Numbered from the stretch's first letter, positions 26,896 to 37,111 are shown. The stretch: 64,000 nt of DNA from Ferrimonas balearica (GCF_019802085.1 NZ_JAHVHV010000001.1:992001-1056000); one strand, 5' to 3'. The notes: generated from the sequence alone by a model not told the origin. Program-made: numbers and translations.

Positions 26896-27357
26896 ATGAC
26901 CGATCAGACGCCGTTTTGGCGCAAACCCCTAAGCGAGATGACCGACAAAGAGTGGGAATCCCTCTGCGACGGTTGCGGCAAGTGCTGTCTGAACAAGCTG
27001 ATCGACGACGACACCGACGAGGTGTACTTCACCAACGTGGCCTGCCAGCTGCTCAACCACAAAAGCTGCCGCTGCAAGCAGTACGAGCGCCGTTTTGACT
27101 ACGTCCCCGACTGCTACAAGATCACCCCGGAAAACGTCGGCGAGCTCAACTGGCTGCCGCCAAGCTGCGCCTATCGACGCCTGCACGAAGGGCGTGACCT
27201 GCCCAGCTGGCATCCCCTGCTGACCGGCAGCAGCTCGGCGATGCACGCCGCCAAAATGTCGGTGCGCAACAAGGTGCTGGATGAGCGGGATGTGGGCACC
27301 GAGAGCCACATCCTGGTGGGCTGCATCGTCCACTGGCCCGCGGACGACATCGACTGA
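26896..27357 (+). CDS. ycgN: YcgN / UPF0260 cysteine-cluster protein
   Basis: A 153-residue protein, the length of E. coli YcgN. The [11 protein letters not shown] motif is the CxxCxxCC putative metal-binding cluster; further Cys occur in VACQLL, SCRCKQY, PDCYK, PSCAYR and VGCIVHWP. It is a member of UPF0260/YkgJ-like zinc- or iron-chelating proteins of unknown role. GGAGGAG precedes the ATG. A terminator follows. Confidence 0.92.
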   Translation: MTDQTPFWRKPLSEMTDKEWESLCDGCGKCCLNKLIDDDTDEVYFTNVACQLLNHKSCRCKQYERRFDYVPDCYKITPENVGELNWLPPSCAYRRLHEGRDLPSWHPLLTGSSSAMHAAKMSVRNKVLDERDVGTESHILVGCIVHWPADDID

Positions 27358-27358
27358 A

Positions 27359-27386
27359 AAAGGCGCCCTCAGGGCGCCTTTTTTGA
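27359..27386 (+). terminator. Rho-independent terminator after ycgN
   Basis: AAGGCGCC / GGCGCCTT arms around CTCAG, preceded by AAAA and followed by TTTTTT. Confidence 0.88.
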
Positions 27387-27461
27387 TGGATATTGCGGCA
27401 CTTGTCAGCGCCCATAACTCTGTGACATGGTCAGGGAGTCAGTCACATCGGAGGGAACTGC

Positions 27462-27752
27462 ATGGCACGCACCCAGACCTACCATCACGACGAGGCGGGC
27501 AACTGCATCCTGACCGTCAGCGCCGCCAGTCAAAACGGCGGCATGGCCCAGGTGGTCGGTGGCCACCTGTTTCGCCGTTACCTGGAGGGGGATCGCCGCT
27601 TTATCATCCGCTTGCCGGGTAACATCGGCCTGACCACCATGGAGGTGATCAGCGGTGCCTTGTTGGGCCTCAATGCCCAGATCACCCTGGAGGGGGATGG
27701 CGCCGCCTTGGTGGAGGAGTTTCTGCGCGAACAGCACGACCACCGGTTGTAG
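27462..27752 (+). CDS. Small protein of unknown function, possibly HPr-like fold
   Basis: A 96-residue soluble protein with GGAGG before the ATG. I do not recognise a named family with certainty. The C-terminal part (TTMEVISGALLGLNAQITLEGD, then LVEEFL) resembles the second helix, last strand and last helix of HPr phosphocarriers, and the total length fits. The HPr active-site His-x-Arg-Pro is absent: the equivalent place reads QNGGMAQVVGGHLF. If the fold is right, it cannot be a normal phosphocarrier. It converges on dsbB with a 9-base gap. Confidence 0.6.
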   Translation: MARTQTYHHDEAGNCILTVSAASQNGGMAQVVGGHLFRRYLEGDRRFIIRLPGNIGLTTMEVISGALLGLNAQITLEGDGAALVEEFLREQHDHRL

Positions 27753-27761
27753 CGACGGCGC

Positions 27762-28292
27762 TCAGCGCTTGGCGGTGCGCAGGGCCGCGGCCCCAACCAG
27801 CAATCCGACCACCAGGTAAAGAACAAAGGCCACCAGGGTCCACTGGGCCATGGTTACGCCGAGAAACTCCCAGGCCTTGTCGGTGCAATCGCCGGTGGGC
27901 TCAAACAGCGACGGCAGCCAGTGGTGCAGGGGCAGCCAGCTTGGAAAGTCGGGGATGAAGTCGCAGCTGGCGCCAAAGAGCCCAAAGCCTTCCGGCGGGG
28001 TGGATTGTTTCTGGACCAGTTGCCAGGCGATCTTCGCCCCCCAACCGGCACCGACCAACCAGCCCAGCCAGCCGATCCCCTGACACACCGGATTCTGCGG
28101 CGCCAGCAGGGCCACCAGGGCCCCCAAGGCGATGGCGCACACCGCCACACGAATGTAGATGCACATGACGCAGGGGCCCAGGTCCATGGCGTACTGGAAC
28201 ACCAGGGCGGCCACCATCAGGGCCACGGCGGAGAGAAACAGGAGGGCCCAGGGGGCGCGCTGGCGGGGCAGGGCCCCAAGAGTTGCAAACAT
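27762..28292 (-). CDS. dsbB: Disulfide bond formation protein DsbB
   Basis: A 176-residue four-helix membrane protein that reoxidises DsbA using quinone. The first redox pair is GPCVMCIY (CxxC) near residue 42 and the second pair is in SCDFIP and TGDCTDKAW. An Arg follows helix 2 (IYIRV), as needed for quinone binding. The ATG at 28292 has AAGGA upstream; a TTG two codons earlier is less likely. It lies downstream of nhaB but behind a terminator. Confidence 0.94.
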   Translation of the reverse strand: MFATLGALPRQRAPWALLFLSAVALMVAALVFQYAMDLGPCVMCIYIRVAVCAIALGALVALLAPQNPVCQGIGWLGWLVGAGWGAKIAWQLVQKQSTPPEGFGLFGASCDFIPDFPSWLPLHHWLPSLFEPTGDCTDKAWEFLGVTMAQWTLVAFVLYLVVGLLVGAAALRTAKR

Positions 28293-28305
28293 ATCCAATC
28301 CTTAG

Positions 28306-28334
28306 AAAAACGGCGCCTTTCGGCGCCGTTTCGT
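28306..28334 (-). terminator. Terminator between nhaB and dsbB
   Basis: Minus strand: AACGGCGCC, loop GAAA, GGCGCCGTT, then TTTCT. The stable GAAA tetraloop hairpin ends about 14 bases before the dsbB start, so dsbB needs read-through or a promoter inside this gap. Confidence 0.8.
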
Positions 28335-28344
28335 TGGGTGCGGC

Positions 28345-29922
28345 TCAGTGGCCGACGCTGACGCCATCGGTCACACCGTGGTGACTGATCCAGTGGAGGT
28401 TATACATCGCCTCAGTGGCCTCACTCAAGACACCGAACTGGATCATCGCCAGACCCACCAGGGTCAGGACGATGGTGTAGGGCAGGGCCAGGATCACCAT
28501 GCGGCCGTAGGAGAGGCGGATCAGCGGGGCCAGGGCGGAGGTCAGCAGGAACAGGAAGGCCGCCTGACCATTGGGGGTGGCCACCGAGGGCAGGTTGGTG
28601 CCGGTGTTGATCGCCACCGCCAGCATGTCGAACTGGTCGCGGGTGATCTCACCTTTGAGCAGCGCGGCTTTCACCTCATTGATGTACACGGTGCCGACAA
28701 ACACGTTGTCGGAGACCATGGAGAGGGCGCCGTTGGCCAGGTAGAACATCACCGACTGGGTGTTGCCCTCGAACTGCAGTACCCAGTGGATCACCGGGTA
28801 GAACAGCTTCTGATCGATGATCACACCGACGATGGAGAAGAACACCGCGAGCAGGGCGGTAAAGGGCAGGGCCTCTTCAAACGCCTTGCCCAGGCTGTGC
28901 TCGTCGATGACGCCGTTAAAGGCGGTACAGAGGATGATGACCGACAGGCCAATCAGGCCTACAGCCGCCAGGTGCAGCGCCAAACCGGCGATGAGCCACA
29001 GCCCCACCAGGGCCTGGACGATAAGCTGCATCTTCTCCTTATTGGTGCGGTTGGCGTCCTCGTGCTTGTCGAAGTCCACCAGAATCTGGCGTACCGGACC
29101 CGGCAGGGGGGCGCCGTAGCTGAACCAGCCCATCTTCTCCACCACCGCGCAGGTGAGCAGGCCCGCCACCAGCACCGGCAAACTCACCGGCGCCATGCGC
29201 AGGAAGAACTCCCCGAAGCCCCAACCGGCCTGGGCGGCGATGATGAGGTTCTGGGGCTCACCCACCATGGTGCACACGCCACCCAAGGCGGTACCCACAC
29301 CGGCGTGCATCATCAGGTTGCGCAGGAAGGCACGGAACTGCTCCAGCTCATCCTTGGACAGGGTGATGCTCTCATCGTCGCTGTGGTCGTGGCTTTGCTG
29401 GAAATTCTTGCCCGAGGCCACCTTGTGGTAGATGGCGTAGAAGCCGGTGGCCACGCTGATCACCACGGCGATCACCGTCAGGGCGTCGAGGAAGGCGGAG
29501 AGGAAGGCGGAGGCCAGGCAGAAGGCCATCGACAACACCACCTTGGAGCGGATCCGGGTGATGAGTTTGGTGAAGATGAACAGCAGCAGCTGCTTCATAA
29601 AGTAGATCCCCGCCACCATGAAGATCAGCAGCAGGATCACCTCGAGGTTGGCTTCAATCTCATGCAGCACCTGACTTGGCGAGGTCATGCCCAGGGCCAC
29701 CGCCTCGATGGCCAAAAGACCGCCGGGTTGCAGGGGGTAGCACTTGAGGGCCATGGCCAGGGTGAAGATGAACTCGATCACCAGCAGCCAGCCGGCAATG
29801 AAGGGATCGAGCATGAACACCAGGGGGTTAATCAATAAAAAGAAAAGAATGGACGCTTTGTACCATTTCGGGGCTGAACCCAAGAAATTCTGGAAAAACG
29901 CCTGTTGTAGTGAGACCGCCAT
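28345..29922 (-). CDS. nhaB: Na+/H+ antiporter NhaB
   Basis: A 525-residue polytopic antiporter with about twelve hydrophobic segments. It begins [22 protein letters not shown], typical of NhaB. Further family segments are [50 protein letters not shown] and [22 protein letters not shown]. It exports Na+ in exchange for protons. It is divergent from fadR with a 274-base gap, the same arrangement as in E. coli. Confidence 0.96.
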   Translation of the reverse strand: MAVSLQQAFFQNFLGSAPKWYKASILFFLLINPLVFMLDPFIAGWLLVIEFIFTLAMALKCYPLQPGGLLAIEAVALGMTSPSQVLHEIEANLEVILLLIFMVAGIYFMKQLLLFIFTKLITRIRSKVVLSMAFCLASAFLSAFLDALTVIAVVISVATGFYAIYHKVASGKNFQQSHDHSDDESITLSKDELEQFRAFLRNLMMHAGVGTALGGVCTMVGEPQNLIIAAQAGWGFGEFFLRMAPVSLPVLVAGLLTCAVVEKMGWFSYGAPLPGPVRQILVDFDKHEDANRTNKEKMQLIVQALVGLWLIAGLALHLAAVGLIGLSVIILCTAFNGVIDEHSLGKAFEEALPFTALLAVFFSIVGVIIDQKLFYPVIHWVLQFEGNTQSVMFYLANGALSMVSDNVFVGTVYINEVKAALLKGEITRDQFDMLAVAINTGTNLPSVATPNGQAAFLFLLTSALAPLIRLSYGRMVILALPYTIVLTLVGLAMIQFGVLSEATEAMYNLHWISHHGVTDGVSVGH

Positions 29923-30135
29923 GACTTCCCTCAGGGGCTGGTATTATCGTTCGAAACGTCGATGTTATGATTTCAGCGGGCAATTTTAATGCGAGTGCAG
30001 TCACAAAGTCACTTCTCCGGAACATCGATTACGGCTGTGCAACCCCGAATTTGAATCAAGTGATGATTTTTAAAGCACCCAGTTGTGTGCACTTTCGCTG
30101 CACTTGAGCCCCCTTTTGCTTCCTATTTCACCCCC

Positions 30136-30152
30136 CTCTGGTATGATCAGCT
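30136..30152. promoter_or_regulatory. FadR-box-like site overlapping the fadR -10 element
   Basis: CTCTGGTATGATCAGCT matches the E. coli fadBA operator ATCTGGTACGACCAGAT at 13 of 17 positions by my alignment, including both CTGGT / CAG arms. It contains TATGAT (30142-30147), a five-of-six -10 hexamer located 50 bases before the fadR start, so autorepression is plausible. The -35 is weak. Confidence 0.5.
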
Positions 30153-30196
30153 GACAACAAAAAAGCGATAACATGACTGAATAGGCTGCCGATCCA

Positions 30197-30916
30197 ATGA
30201 TTATCAAAGCTCAAAGCCCGGCAGGCTTTGCCGAAGAGTACATCGTCAAGTCCATCTGGAATAACAAGTTTCCACCTGGCTCGATCCTTCCTGCGGAGCG
30301 CGAGCTGTCTGAACTGATCGGGGTCACCCGAACCACCCTGCGTGAAGTGCTGCAGCGTTTGGCCCGTGATGGCTGGCTGAGCATTCAGCACGGTAAGCCC
30401 ACCCGAGTGAACAACTTCTGGGAAACCTCCGGGCTCAACATCCTGGAAACCATCGCGCGTCTGGACCAGGACGGCGTCCCTGAGCTGATGGATCAGCTGT
30501 TGGCCGCTCGCACCAACATCAGCAGCATCTACCTGCGTTCTGCGGTGCGTCACTGCCCTGACAAGGTGCTGGAGCTGGTGGAAGAGGCCGCGGCACTGGT
30601 GGAAGATGGCGGGGCCTTTGCGGATTTCGATTACCGTTTCAACCACTCGGTGGCCTTCGCCTCCGGCAACCCCATCTACTCGCTGATCCTCAACGGCTTC
30701 AAGGGGCTGTACAGTCGAGTCGGGCGCTACTACTTCACCAGCCAGGAAGGCCGGGATCTGGCCCGTCAGTACTACGAGGAGCTGGGTAAGCTGGCCGCCT
30801 CGCGGGACCACGAGGCGGTGATGCCCCTGGTGCGCCGCTACGGGGTGGGTTCCGGTAAGATTTGGCAGAAGATCCGCGGCGACATGCCCAAGGACATCGC
30901 CGAAACCAAGATCTGA
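30197..30916 (+). CDS. fadR: Fatty acid metabolism transcriptional regulator FadR
   Basis: A 239-residue GntR-family regulator, exactly the E. coli length. The N-terminal winged helix is [23 protein letters not shown], followed by [19 protein letters not shown]. The C-terminal all-helical acyl-CoA domain contains [19 protein letters not shown] and the Tyr/Ser-rich GRYYFTS helix. It represses beta-oxidation and activates unsaturated fatty-acid synthesis, and is released by long-chain acyl-CoA. It is divergent from nhaB; its stop codon abuts the spoVR stop with no spacer. Confidence 0.95.
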   Translation: MIIKAQSPAGFAEEYIVKSIWNNKFPPGSILPAERELSELIGVTRTTLREVLQRLARDGWLSIQHGKPTRVNNFWETSGLNILETIARLDQDGVPELMDQLLAARTNISSIYLRSAVRHCPDKVLELVEEAAALVEDGGAFADFDYRFNHSVAFASGNPIYSLILNGFKGLYSRVGRYYFTSQEGRDLARQYYEELGKLAASRDHEAVMPLVRRYGVGSGKIWQKIRGDMPKDIAETKI

Positions 30917-32425
30917 TCAGTCTCGACTCTTCTCCGGGCAGCGTGCGATAAGCTCCACGCTGCCGTTTTCCTGCTCCTGCTCCAGCACCACGTCGAAGCC
31001 CCAGAGTCGATGCAGGTGCTTCATCACCTCTTCCCGGCTCTCCGCCAGAGGCACCCTGTCCTGCGGCGTGTAGCGCAGGGTCAATGAGCGATCCCCCCGC
31101 ACTCGCACATCCCAGATCTGAATGTTGGGTTCCAGGTTACTGAGGTTGTACTGCCGGGCCAGGGCGGTGCGCAGATCCCGGTAGCCCACCTCGTCGTGGA
31201 TGGCGGACACCTCCAGGTAGTTCTTGCGATCGTCATCGCGCACCCCGAACAGTTTAAACTGCCGCATCAGGCGAGGGGAGAGGTACTGGGCGATAAAGCT
31301 CTCATCCTTGAAGTTGGCCATGGCGAAATGCAGGGCGTCCAGCCAGTCGGTGCCGGCCAGATCCGGGAACCACTCGCGGTCTTCCGGCTCCGGGTTTTCA
31401 CAGATGCGGCGGATGTCCTGGAACATGGCAAAGCCCAGGGCATAGGGGTTGATGCCGCTGTAGTAGGGGCTGTTGTAGGGGGGCTGGGCCACCACGTTGG
31501 TGTGGTTGTGGAGAAACTCCAGCATAAAGCGGTCGCTGAGCCGACCCTCGTCGTAAAGGTGATTGAGTATGGTGTAGTGCCAGAAGGTGGCCCAACCTTC
31601 GTTCATCACCTGGGTTTGTTTCTGGGGATAGAAGTACTGGGCAATCTTGCGCACGATGCGCACCAGCTCACGCTGCCAGGACTCCAGCAGCGGTGCGTTC
31701 TTCTCGATAAAGTAGAGCAGGTTCTCCTGGGGCTCTTGAGGGAAGCGGTGCTCCTTTTGTGCCTCGTCCGTCACTTCCCGGCGGGGCAGGGTGCGCCAGA
31801 GATCATTAACCTGACTCTGCAGGTACTCCTCCCGCTCCTTCTGACGCTGCTTCTCCTCTTTGAGGGAGATCTCCGAGGGGCGCTTATAGCGGTCCACCCC
31901 GTAGTTCATCAGCGCGTGACAGGAGTCGAGGATCTCCTCCACCGCGTCGATGCCGTGGGCCTGTTCGCACTCGGCGATGTACTTCTTGGCAAACAACAGG
32001 TAGTCGATGATGGAGTCGGCGTCGGTCCAGGTGCGGAACAGGTAGTTGCCCTTGAAGAAGCTGTTGTGGCCGAAACTGGCGTGGGCCATCACCAGCGCCT
32101 GCATGGTGATGGTGTTCTCCTCCATCAGGTAGGCGATGCAGGGGTTGGAGTTGATGACGATCTCGTAGGCCAGTCCCATCTGGCCCCGTTTGTAGTGCTG
32201 CTCGGTTTCGATGAATTTCTTGCCGAAGGACCAGTGGGCGTAGCCGATGGGCATCCCCACGCTGGCGTAGGCGTCCATCATCTGCTCGGCGGTGATCACT
32301 TCAATCTGGTTGGGGTAGGTGTCGAGCCGATAGTGCTCCGCCACCCGGGCGATCTCGCCCTGGTAGCGCTCCAGCAGTTCGAAAGTCCAATCCGGCCCGT
32401 CGGGCAATGTCGGTCGTTCCACCAT
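30917..32425 (-). CDS. SpoVR family protein (YcgB)
   Basis: A 502-residue SpoVR-like protein. Signatures are VITAEQMMDAYASVGMPIGYAHWSFGKKF, CIAYLMEENTITMQALVMAHASFGHN (with HxxxGHN) and MNEGWATFWHYTILNHLYDEG, followed by NPYALGFAMFQDI. His/Glu pairs give it a metalloprotein look, but its activity is unknown. It is the last gene of the prkA-yeaH-spoVR unit, 18 bases after yeaH. In E. coli ycgB belongs to the stationary-phase/nitrogen stress group with yeaGH, although it sits elsewhere. Confidence 0.93.
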   Translation of the reverse strand: MVERPTLPDGPDWTFELLERYQGEIARVAEHYRLDTYPNQIEVITAEQMMDAYASVGMPIGYAHWSFGKKFIETEQHYKRGQMGLAYEIVINSNPCIAYLMEENTITMQALVMAHASFGHNSFFKGNYLFRTWTDADSIIDYLLFAKKYIAECEQAHGIDAVEEILDSCHALMNYGVDRYKRPSEISLKEEKQRQKEREEYLQSQVNDLWRTLPRREVTDEAQKEHRFPQEPQENLLYFIEKNAPLLESWQRELVRIVRKIAQYFYPQKQTQVMNEGWATFWHYTILNHLYDEGRLSDRFMLEFLHNHTNVVAQPPYNSPYYSGINPYALGFAMFQDIRRICENPEPEDREWFPDLAGTDWLDALHFAMANFKDESFIAQYLSPRLMRQFKLFGVRDDDRKNYLEVSAIHDEVGYRDLRTALARQYNLSNLEPNIQIWDVRVRGDRSLTLRYTPQDRVPLAESREEVMKHLHRLWGFDVVLEQEQENGSVELIARCPEKSRD

Positions 32426-32443
32426 ACAGCCTCCCCTGAATGC

Positions 32444-33712
32444 TTATGCGGCCTGTTTCTTGAACAGCTCGCGGAATACCGGGTAGATGTCCTCCACCGA
32501 CCGAATGTGCTGCAGGGCGAAGTGCGGGTTGGCCTTGGCCAGGGTCTCGTACTCGCGCCACAGGGTCTGGTGGGCCCGGTTTGTGATTTCGATGTAGGTG
32601 TAATACCGGCAGACCGGCAAGATCTTGTGCTCCATCAGCTCTTTGCAGTGGGGCGAGTCGTCGGCCCAGTTGTCGCCATCGGAGGCCTGGGCGGCGTAAA
32701 TGTTCCACTCGTTGGAGGGGTAGCGCTCCGCCTGGATCTCGTGCATCAGCTTCAGGGCACTGGAGACGATGGTGCCGCCGGTCTCCTGGCTGTAGAAGAA
32801 CTCGTGCTCGTCCACCTCTTTGGCCTGGGTGTGGTGGCGAATGAACACCACGTCCAGGGCCTTGTAGGTGCGAGTCAGGAACAGGTAGAGCAGGATGTAG
32901 AAACGCTTGGCCATGTCCTTGGTGGCCTGATCCATGGAGCCGGAGACGTCCATCAGGCAGAACATCACCGCCTTGGAGGTGGGCACCGGCCGCTGAACGA
33001 AGGCGTTGTAGCGCAGATCGAAGGTGTCGATAAAGGGCACCGCCTGAATGCGCTTGCGCAGGGCCTCGACCTCGGCCTCCAGGGCCTGGATCTGCTCGGT
33101 GCTGGAGCCGGGGGTGTCCAACAGGGCCTGCAGCTCAGCCTCCAGCTGGGCCAGCTTCTGCTTCTTGCCGGCGGTCAGCGCCGTACGGCGGGCCAGGGAC
33201 TGGCGCAGGGAGCGGACGATGTGGATGTTGGCGGGCACCCCGTCGGTGGTGACGCCAGCGCGGAAGGTTTTGAACTCCACCAGCTTGTCGAGGCTGTTGC
33301 GCTGCAGGTTGGGCAGCGCCAGGTCGTCAAACAGCAGGTCCAGGTACTCGTCCTTGGAGATGGAGAAGACAAAATCGTCCTCCCCCTCACCGGAGTTGGA
33401 GGCCTGCCCCTTACCCGCGCCACCGGCGCCGCTCCCCGGCGGCCGGTCGATGCGATCGCCGCGGGTGAACTGGTCGTTGCCCGGGTGCACCCGTTCCCGG
33501 TTGCCCCCGGCCCCGTGGTGAAACACCGGCTCGGTGATGTTCTTGCTGGGAATGCTGATCTGTTCGCCGCTCTCGACGTCGGTCACGCTGCGATTGGTGA
33601 CCGCATCGGAGACGGCTTTTTTGATCTGCTGCTTGTACCGCCTTAAAAAGCGTTGGCGGTTGACGGTGCTCTTTCCTTTGGCGTTGAGACGCCGGTCGAT
33701 AAAGTGGGCCAT
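32444..33712 (-). CDS. yeaH: YeaH/YhbH family protein (DUF444)
   Basis: A 422-residue von Willebrand A-like protein. The N-terminus is basic ([24 protein letters not shown]). A Gly-rich linker ([19 protein letters not shown]) precedes the VWA-like domain with [20 protein letters not shown] (DxSxS MIDAS), [15 protein letters not shown] and [14 protein letters not shown]. It is the usual partner of PrkA. It lies 13 bases after prkA and 18 before spoVR. Confidence 0.94.
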   Translation of the reverse strand: MAHFIDRRLNAKGKSTVNRQRFLRRYKQQIKKAVSDAVTNRSVTDVESGEQISIPSKNITEPVFHHGAGGNRERVHPGNDQFTRGDRIDRPPGSGAGGAGKGQASNSGEGEDDFVFSISKDEYLDLLFDDLALPNLQRNSLDKLVEFKTFRAGVTTDGVPANIHIVRSLRQSLARRTALTAGKKQKLAQLEAELQALLDTPGSSTEQIQALEAEVEALRKRIQAVPFIDTFDLRYNAFVQRPVPTSKAVMFCLMDVSGSMDQATKDMAKRFYILLYLFLTRTYKALDVVFIRHHTQAKEVDEHEFFYSQETGGTIVSSALKLMHEIQAERYPSNEWNIYAAQASDGDNWADDSPHCKELMEHKILPVCRYYTYIEITNRAHQTLWREYETLAKANPHFALQHIRSVEDIYPVFRELFKKQAA

Positions 33713-33725
33713 TGGCGTCCCCCCA

Positions 33726-35660
33726 TCAGCTCGACTTCCGAACGCGCAGGTACCACTCGGACAACAGGCGCACCTGCTTGCGGGTGTACCCCTTCTCCAT
33801 CATGCGGTCGACGAAGTCATCGTGCTTCTTCTGCTCGTCCGCCGAGGTCTTGGTGTTGAAGGAGATCACCGGCAACAGATCCTCGGTGTTGGAGAACATC
33901 TTCTTCTCAATCACCGAGCGCAGCTTCTCGTAACTGGTCCAGTTGGGGTTCTTGCCGTTGTTGTTGGCCCGGGCCCGCAGCACGAAGTTGACGATCTCGT
34001 TGCGGAAGTCCTTGGGATTGCTGATCCCGGCGGGCTTCTCGATCTTCTCAAGCTCGGCATTGAGCGCGGCGCGGTCAAACAGCTGGCCGGTCTCCGGGTC
34101 CCGGTACTCCTGGTCCTGGATCCAGAAATCGGCGTAGGTGACGTAGCGGTCAAAGATGTTCTGGCCGTACTCGCTGTAGGACTCGAGATAGGCGGTCTGG
34201 ATCTCCTTGCCGATGAACTCGACGTATTTGGGGATCAGGTAGCCTTTGAGGTGCTCCAGGTACTTGTCCTGCAGCTCCTGAGGGAACTGCTCCCGCTCGA
34301 TCTGCTTCTCCAGCACGTAGAACAGGTGCACCGGGTTGGCCGCCACCTCGGAGTGGTCGAAGTTGAACACCCGGGAGAGGATCTTGAACGCAAAGCGGGT
34401 GGAGAGGCCGCTCATCCCCTCGTCGACCCCGGCAAAGTCGCGGTACTCCTGGTGGGACTTGGCCTTGGGATCCGTGTCCTTCAGGGTTTCGCCGTCGTAC
34501 ACCCGCATCTTGGAGTACACCGAGGAGTTCTCCGGGTCTTTGAGGCGGGAGAGGACGCTGAACTGGCTCAGGATCCCCAGGGTACCGGGGGCGCACTGGG
34601 CGTCCAGCAACTCGGAGTTGGCCAGCAGTTTTTCATAGATGCGCCGCTCCTCGGAGACCCGCAGGCAGTAGGGCACCTTGACGATGTAGACCCGGTCCAG
34701 GAAGGCCTCGTTGTTCTTGTTGTTGCGAAAGCTCTGCCATTCGGACTCGTTGGAGTGGGCCAAGATAATGCCGGAGAAGGGCAGGGCGGAGAGCCCTTCG
34801 GTGCCGTTGTAGTTGCCCTCCTGGGTGGCGGTCAGCAGCGGGTGGAGCACCTTGATGGGCGCTTTGAACATCTCCACAAACTCCATGATCCCCTGGTTGG
34901 CTTTACAGAGGGCACCGGAGTAGGCGTAGGCGTCGGCGTCGTCCTGGGCGAAGTGCTCCAGCTGACGGATGTCCACCTTGCCCACCAGGGAGGAGATGTC
35001 CTGGTTGTTCTCATCCCCGGGCTCGGTCTTGGCCACGGCGATCTGGTCGAGCACCGAGGGGTAGACCTTGGCCACGCGGAATTTGCTGATGTCGCCACCG
35101 AACTCGTGCAGGCGCTTGGCGGCCCAGGGGGAGGTGACGGAGCGCAGGTAGCGTTTGGGCACCCCGTACTCCTTCTCCAGGATCTCGCCGTCCTCGTCGG
35201 TATCGAACAGGCACAGGGGGTGGTCGTTCACCGGGCTGCGCACGCCGTTGGCGGTCAGCACGTAGATGGGCACCCGGGTCATCAGCTTCTTGAGCTTCTC
35301 CGCCAGGGAGGATTTCCCGCCCCCCACCGGCCCCAGCAGATAAAGGATCTGCTTGGACTCTTCGAGCCCCTGGGCGGCGTGCTTGAGGTAGGCGACGATC
35401 TGCTCGATGGCGTCTTCCATGCCGTAAAATTCGGCGAACGCCGGGTAGCGGGCCACCACGCGGTTGGAGAAGATGCGGGAGAGTCGCGGGTCCAGTGCGG
35501 TGTCCACCATTTCCGGTTCACCGATGGCCATCAGCAGTCGCTCTGCGGCGCTGGCGTAGGCGCTGCGGTCCGATTTACACAGTTCCAAAAACTCATGGAG
35601 ACTGTACTCCTCGTCCCGCGTTTGTTCGTACCGATGCTGGTAATGCTCAAAGATGCTCAT
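33726..35660 (-). CDS. prkA: PrkA / YeaG serine protein kinase
   Basis: A 644-residue AAA-type kinase, the E. coli YeaG size. It starts [26 protein letters not shown]. Walker A is [19 protein letters not shown] and the AAA core extends to [20 protein letters not shown]. The C-terminal PrkA domain holds the proposed kinase residues. In E. coli yeaGH is induced by nitrogen starvation and stationary phase. It is the first gene of the unit, after a 333-base gap with two leader hairpins. Confidence 0.95.
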   Translation of the reverse strand: MSIFEHYQHRYEQTRDEEYSLHEFLELCKSDRSAYASAAERLLMAIGEPEMVDTALDPRLSRIFSNRVVARYPAFAEFYGMEDAIEQIVAYLKHAAQGLEESKQILYLLGPVGGGKSSLAEKLKKLMTRVPIYVLTANGVRSPVNDHPLCLFDTDEDGEILEKEYGVPKRYLRSVTSPWAAKRLHEFGGDISKFRVAKVYPSVLDQIAVAKTEPGDENNQDISSLVGKVDIRQLEHFAQDDADAYAYSGALCKANQGIMEFVEMFKAPIKVLHPLLTATQEGNYNGTEGLSALPFSGIILAHSNESEWQSFRNNKNNEAFLDRVYIVKVPYCLRVSEERRIYEKLLANSELLDAQCAPGTLGILSQFSVLSRLKDPENSSVYSKMRVYDGETLKDTDPKAKSHQEYRDFAGVDEGMSGLSTRFAFKILSRVFNFDHSEVAANPVHLFYVLEKQIEREQFPQELQDKYLEHLKGYLIPKYVEFIGKEIQTAYLESYSEYGQNIFDRYVTYADFWIQDQEYRDPETGQLFDRAALNAELEKIEKPAGISNPKDFRNEIVNFVLRARANNNGKNPNWTSYEKLRSVIEKKMFSNTEDLLPVISFNTKTSADEQKKHDDFVDRMMEKGYTRKQVRLLSEWYLRVRKSS

Positions 35661-35993
35661 GTGTCACCCCCCAAAAGCGCTGAGACCACCTGCGGTGGCC
35701 GCCAAAAAACCGTCACCTCATCGTAAGCGTAGACTGATTATCCCTAACCTGTTCACGCCAAAAGCAAAAACGGATAATTCTTCTCCGGTTTTCCTTAATT
35801 TACCGACGCCGGACTTTGCCGTCGGATCCCCTTAGTAGACCCTCTTGTACGCCGACCTGTTGCAAACAGATTACTTCAGGGCCGGGGACACAAAGATGAC
35901 AGGGGCGAGGGAAATGAGCGGCAAATTTTGGCAGGGCAGCAAAAAGGGAGGCCCGTTGGCCTCCCTTGTTTATCGCGTTATCGCCGATGCTTA
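35661..35993. other. Intergenic region between prkA and sodB (333 bases)
   Basis: No credible gene. It is AT-richer than its surroundings and must hold the prkA promoter, which I cannot fix; GATAAT on the minus strand (near 35735-35740) is a candidate -10. Two inverted repeats occur: CCACC-TGC-GGTGG (about 35687-35699) in the prkA leader, and CCGACG...CGTCGG (about 35802-35825). The sodB terminator lies at the right end. I found no clear GG-N10-GC sigma-54 promoter. Confidence 0.6.
35941..35967 (-). terminator. Rho-independent terminator after sodB
   Basis: AAGGGAGGCC (35944-35953), loop CGTT, GGCCTCCCTT (35958-35967). On the minus strand the hairpin is followed by a run of T, 27 bases after the sodB stop. 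Confidence 0.88.
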
Positions 35994-36575
35994 TCAGGCG
36001 AAGTTCTGGTTGACGAACTCCCAGTTCACCAGGTTCCAGAAGGCCGCCATGTAGTTCGGGCGGGCGTTGCGGTAGTCGATGTAGTAGGCGTGCTCCCACA
36101 GGTCGACGGTCAGCAGCGGAGTCACGCCTTCGTCGGTCAGCGGGGTGGCCGCGTTGCTGGTGTTGACGATGGCCAGGCTGCCATCGGCGTTCTTCACCAG
36201 CCAGGTCCAGGAGGAGCCGAAGTTGTTGATGGCGGACTCGGTGAACTTGGCCTTGAACTCGTCGAAGGAACCGAAGGCCGCGTCGATGGCCGCCGCAATG
36301 GCGCCAGAGGCCGCGCCACCGCCGTTGGGGGACAGGCAGTGCCAGTAGAAGGTGTGGTTCCAGATCTGGGCCGCGTTGTTGAACACGCCACCGGTGGAGG
36401 TCTTGACGATCTCCTCCAGGGACTGGTTGGCCATCTCGGTGCCCTCAACCAGGCCGTTCAGCTTGGTGACGTAAGTCGCGTGGTGCTTACCGTGGTGGAA
36501 CTCCAGGGTCTCGGCAGAGATGTGGGGCTCCAGTGCGTCTTTTGCGTACGGCAGGGCAGGAAGTTCAAACGCCAT
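35994..36575 (-). CDS. sodB: Superoxide dismutase [Fe]
   Basis: A 193-residue cytosolic SOD, the length of E. coli SodB. Metal ligands are His in [12 protein letters not shown], His in IWNHTFYW, and Asp and His in [12 protein letters not shown]. Gln in NNAAQIWNH is the iron-type outer-sphere residue. It is divergent from grxD, the same neighbourhood as in E. coli. ATTCTA (36625-36630) read on the minus strand gives TAGAAT as a possible -10. Confidence 0.96.
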   Translation of the reverse strand: MAFELPALPYAKDALEPHISAETLEFHHGKHHATYVTKLNGLVEGTEMANQSLEEIVKTSTGGVFNNAAQIWNHTFYWHCLSPNGGGAASGAIAAAIDAAFGSFDEFKAKFTESAINNFGSSWTWLVKNADGSLAIVNTSNAATPLTDEGVTPLLTVDLWEHAYYIDYRNARPNYMAAFWNLVNWEFVNQNFA

Positions 36576-36778
36576 TGCTCTTCTCCATTGATATTAGAGG
36601 GGTGTTATCCATGTGCTGGCGGTCATTCTAGCGAAGGAAATCGTGAGGCGCATCAACTTCCCACCGTGCCCCTGTGTGGGTGGCGAAAAATATAGCCTTA
36701 TTAATAATGGTGTTTTGTCCATCCCCCCCTTGGCATAGAATGGGCCCCAGGTACCTAACCACAGAGACAGACGTATTC

Positions 36779-37111
36779 ATGGATACCGTAGAGAAGATCA
36801 AAAGTCAGATCGCTGAAAATCCTATCATTTTGTATATGAAGGGCTCCCCCAAGCTGCCCAGCTGTGGATTTTCCGCCCAGGCTGCCCAGGCGCTGATGAA
36901 CTGCGGCGAGCAGTTTGCCTACGTCGACATCCTGCAAAACCCGGACATCCGTGCCGAGCTGCCGGCCTACGCCAACTGGCCCACCTTCCCCCAGCTGTGG
37001 GTGGATGGCGAGCTGATCGGCGGCTGCGACATCATCATGGAGATGTTCCAAAAGGGTGAGCTGCAAAGCCTGATCAAGGAGACCGCCGCCAAGCAGGCGC
37101 CGGCCGAGTGA
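36779..37111 (+). CDS. grxD: Monothiol glutaredoxin GrxD
   Basis: A 110-residue monothiol glutaredoxin with the active-site CGFS in SPKLPSCGFSAQAAQAL. The GSH/[2Fe-2S]-binding signatures TFPQLWVDGELIGGCDIIMEM follow. It traffics Fe-S clusters, usually with BolA. The frame stays open upstream, but MDTVEKIKSQI matches the family start. TAGAAT (36736-36741) is a possible -10. A terminator follows. Confidence 0.95.
   Translation: MDTVEKIKSQIAENPIILYMKGSPKLPSCGFSAQAAQALMNCGEQFAYVDILQNPDIRAELPAYANWPTFPQLWVDGELIGGCDIIMEMFQKGELQSLIKETAAKQAPAE

Noticed and set aside
27420-27448. TGTGA...TCACA inverted repeat before the possible HPr-like gene, considered as a CRP site
   Set aside because: The arms are 17 bases apart; CRP sites need six.
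31196-33646. An 816-codon open frame on the plus strand opposite spoVR and yeaH
   Set aside because: Shadow of conserved genes with repetitive Val/Leu/Gly composition and no domain.
35661-35993. Sigma-54 promoter for prkA, expected by analogy with E. coli yeaG
   Set aside because: No GG-N10-GC element with acceptable flanks found on the minus strand by eye.
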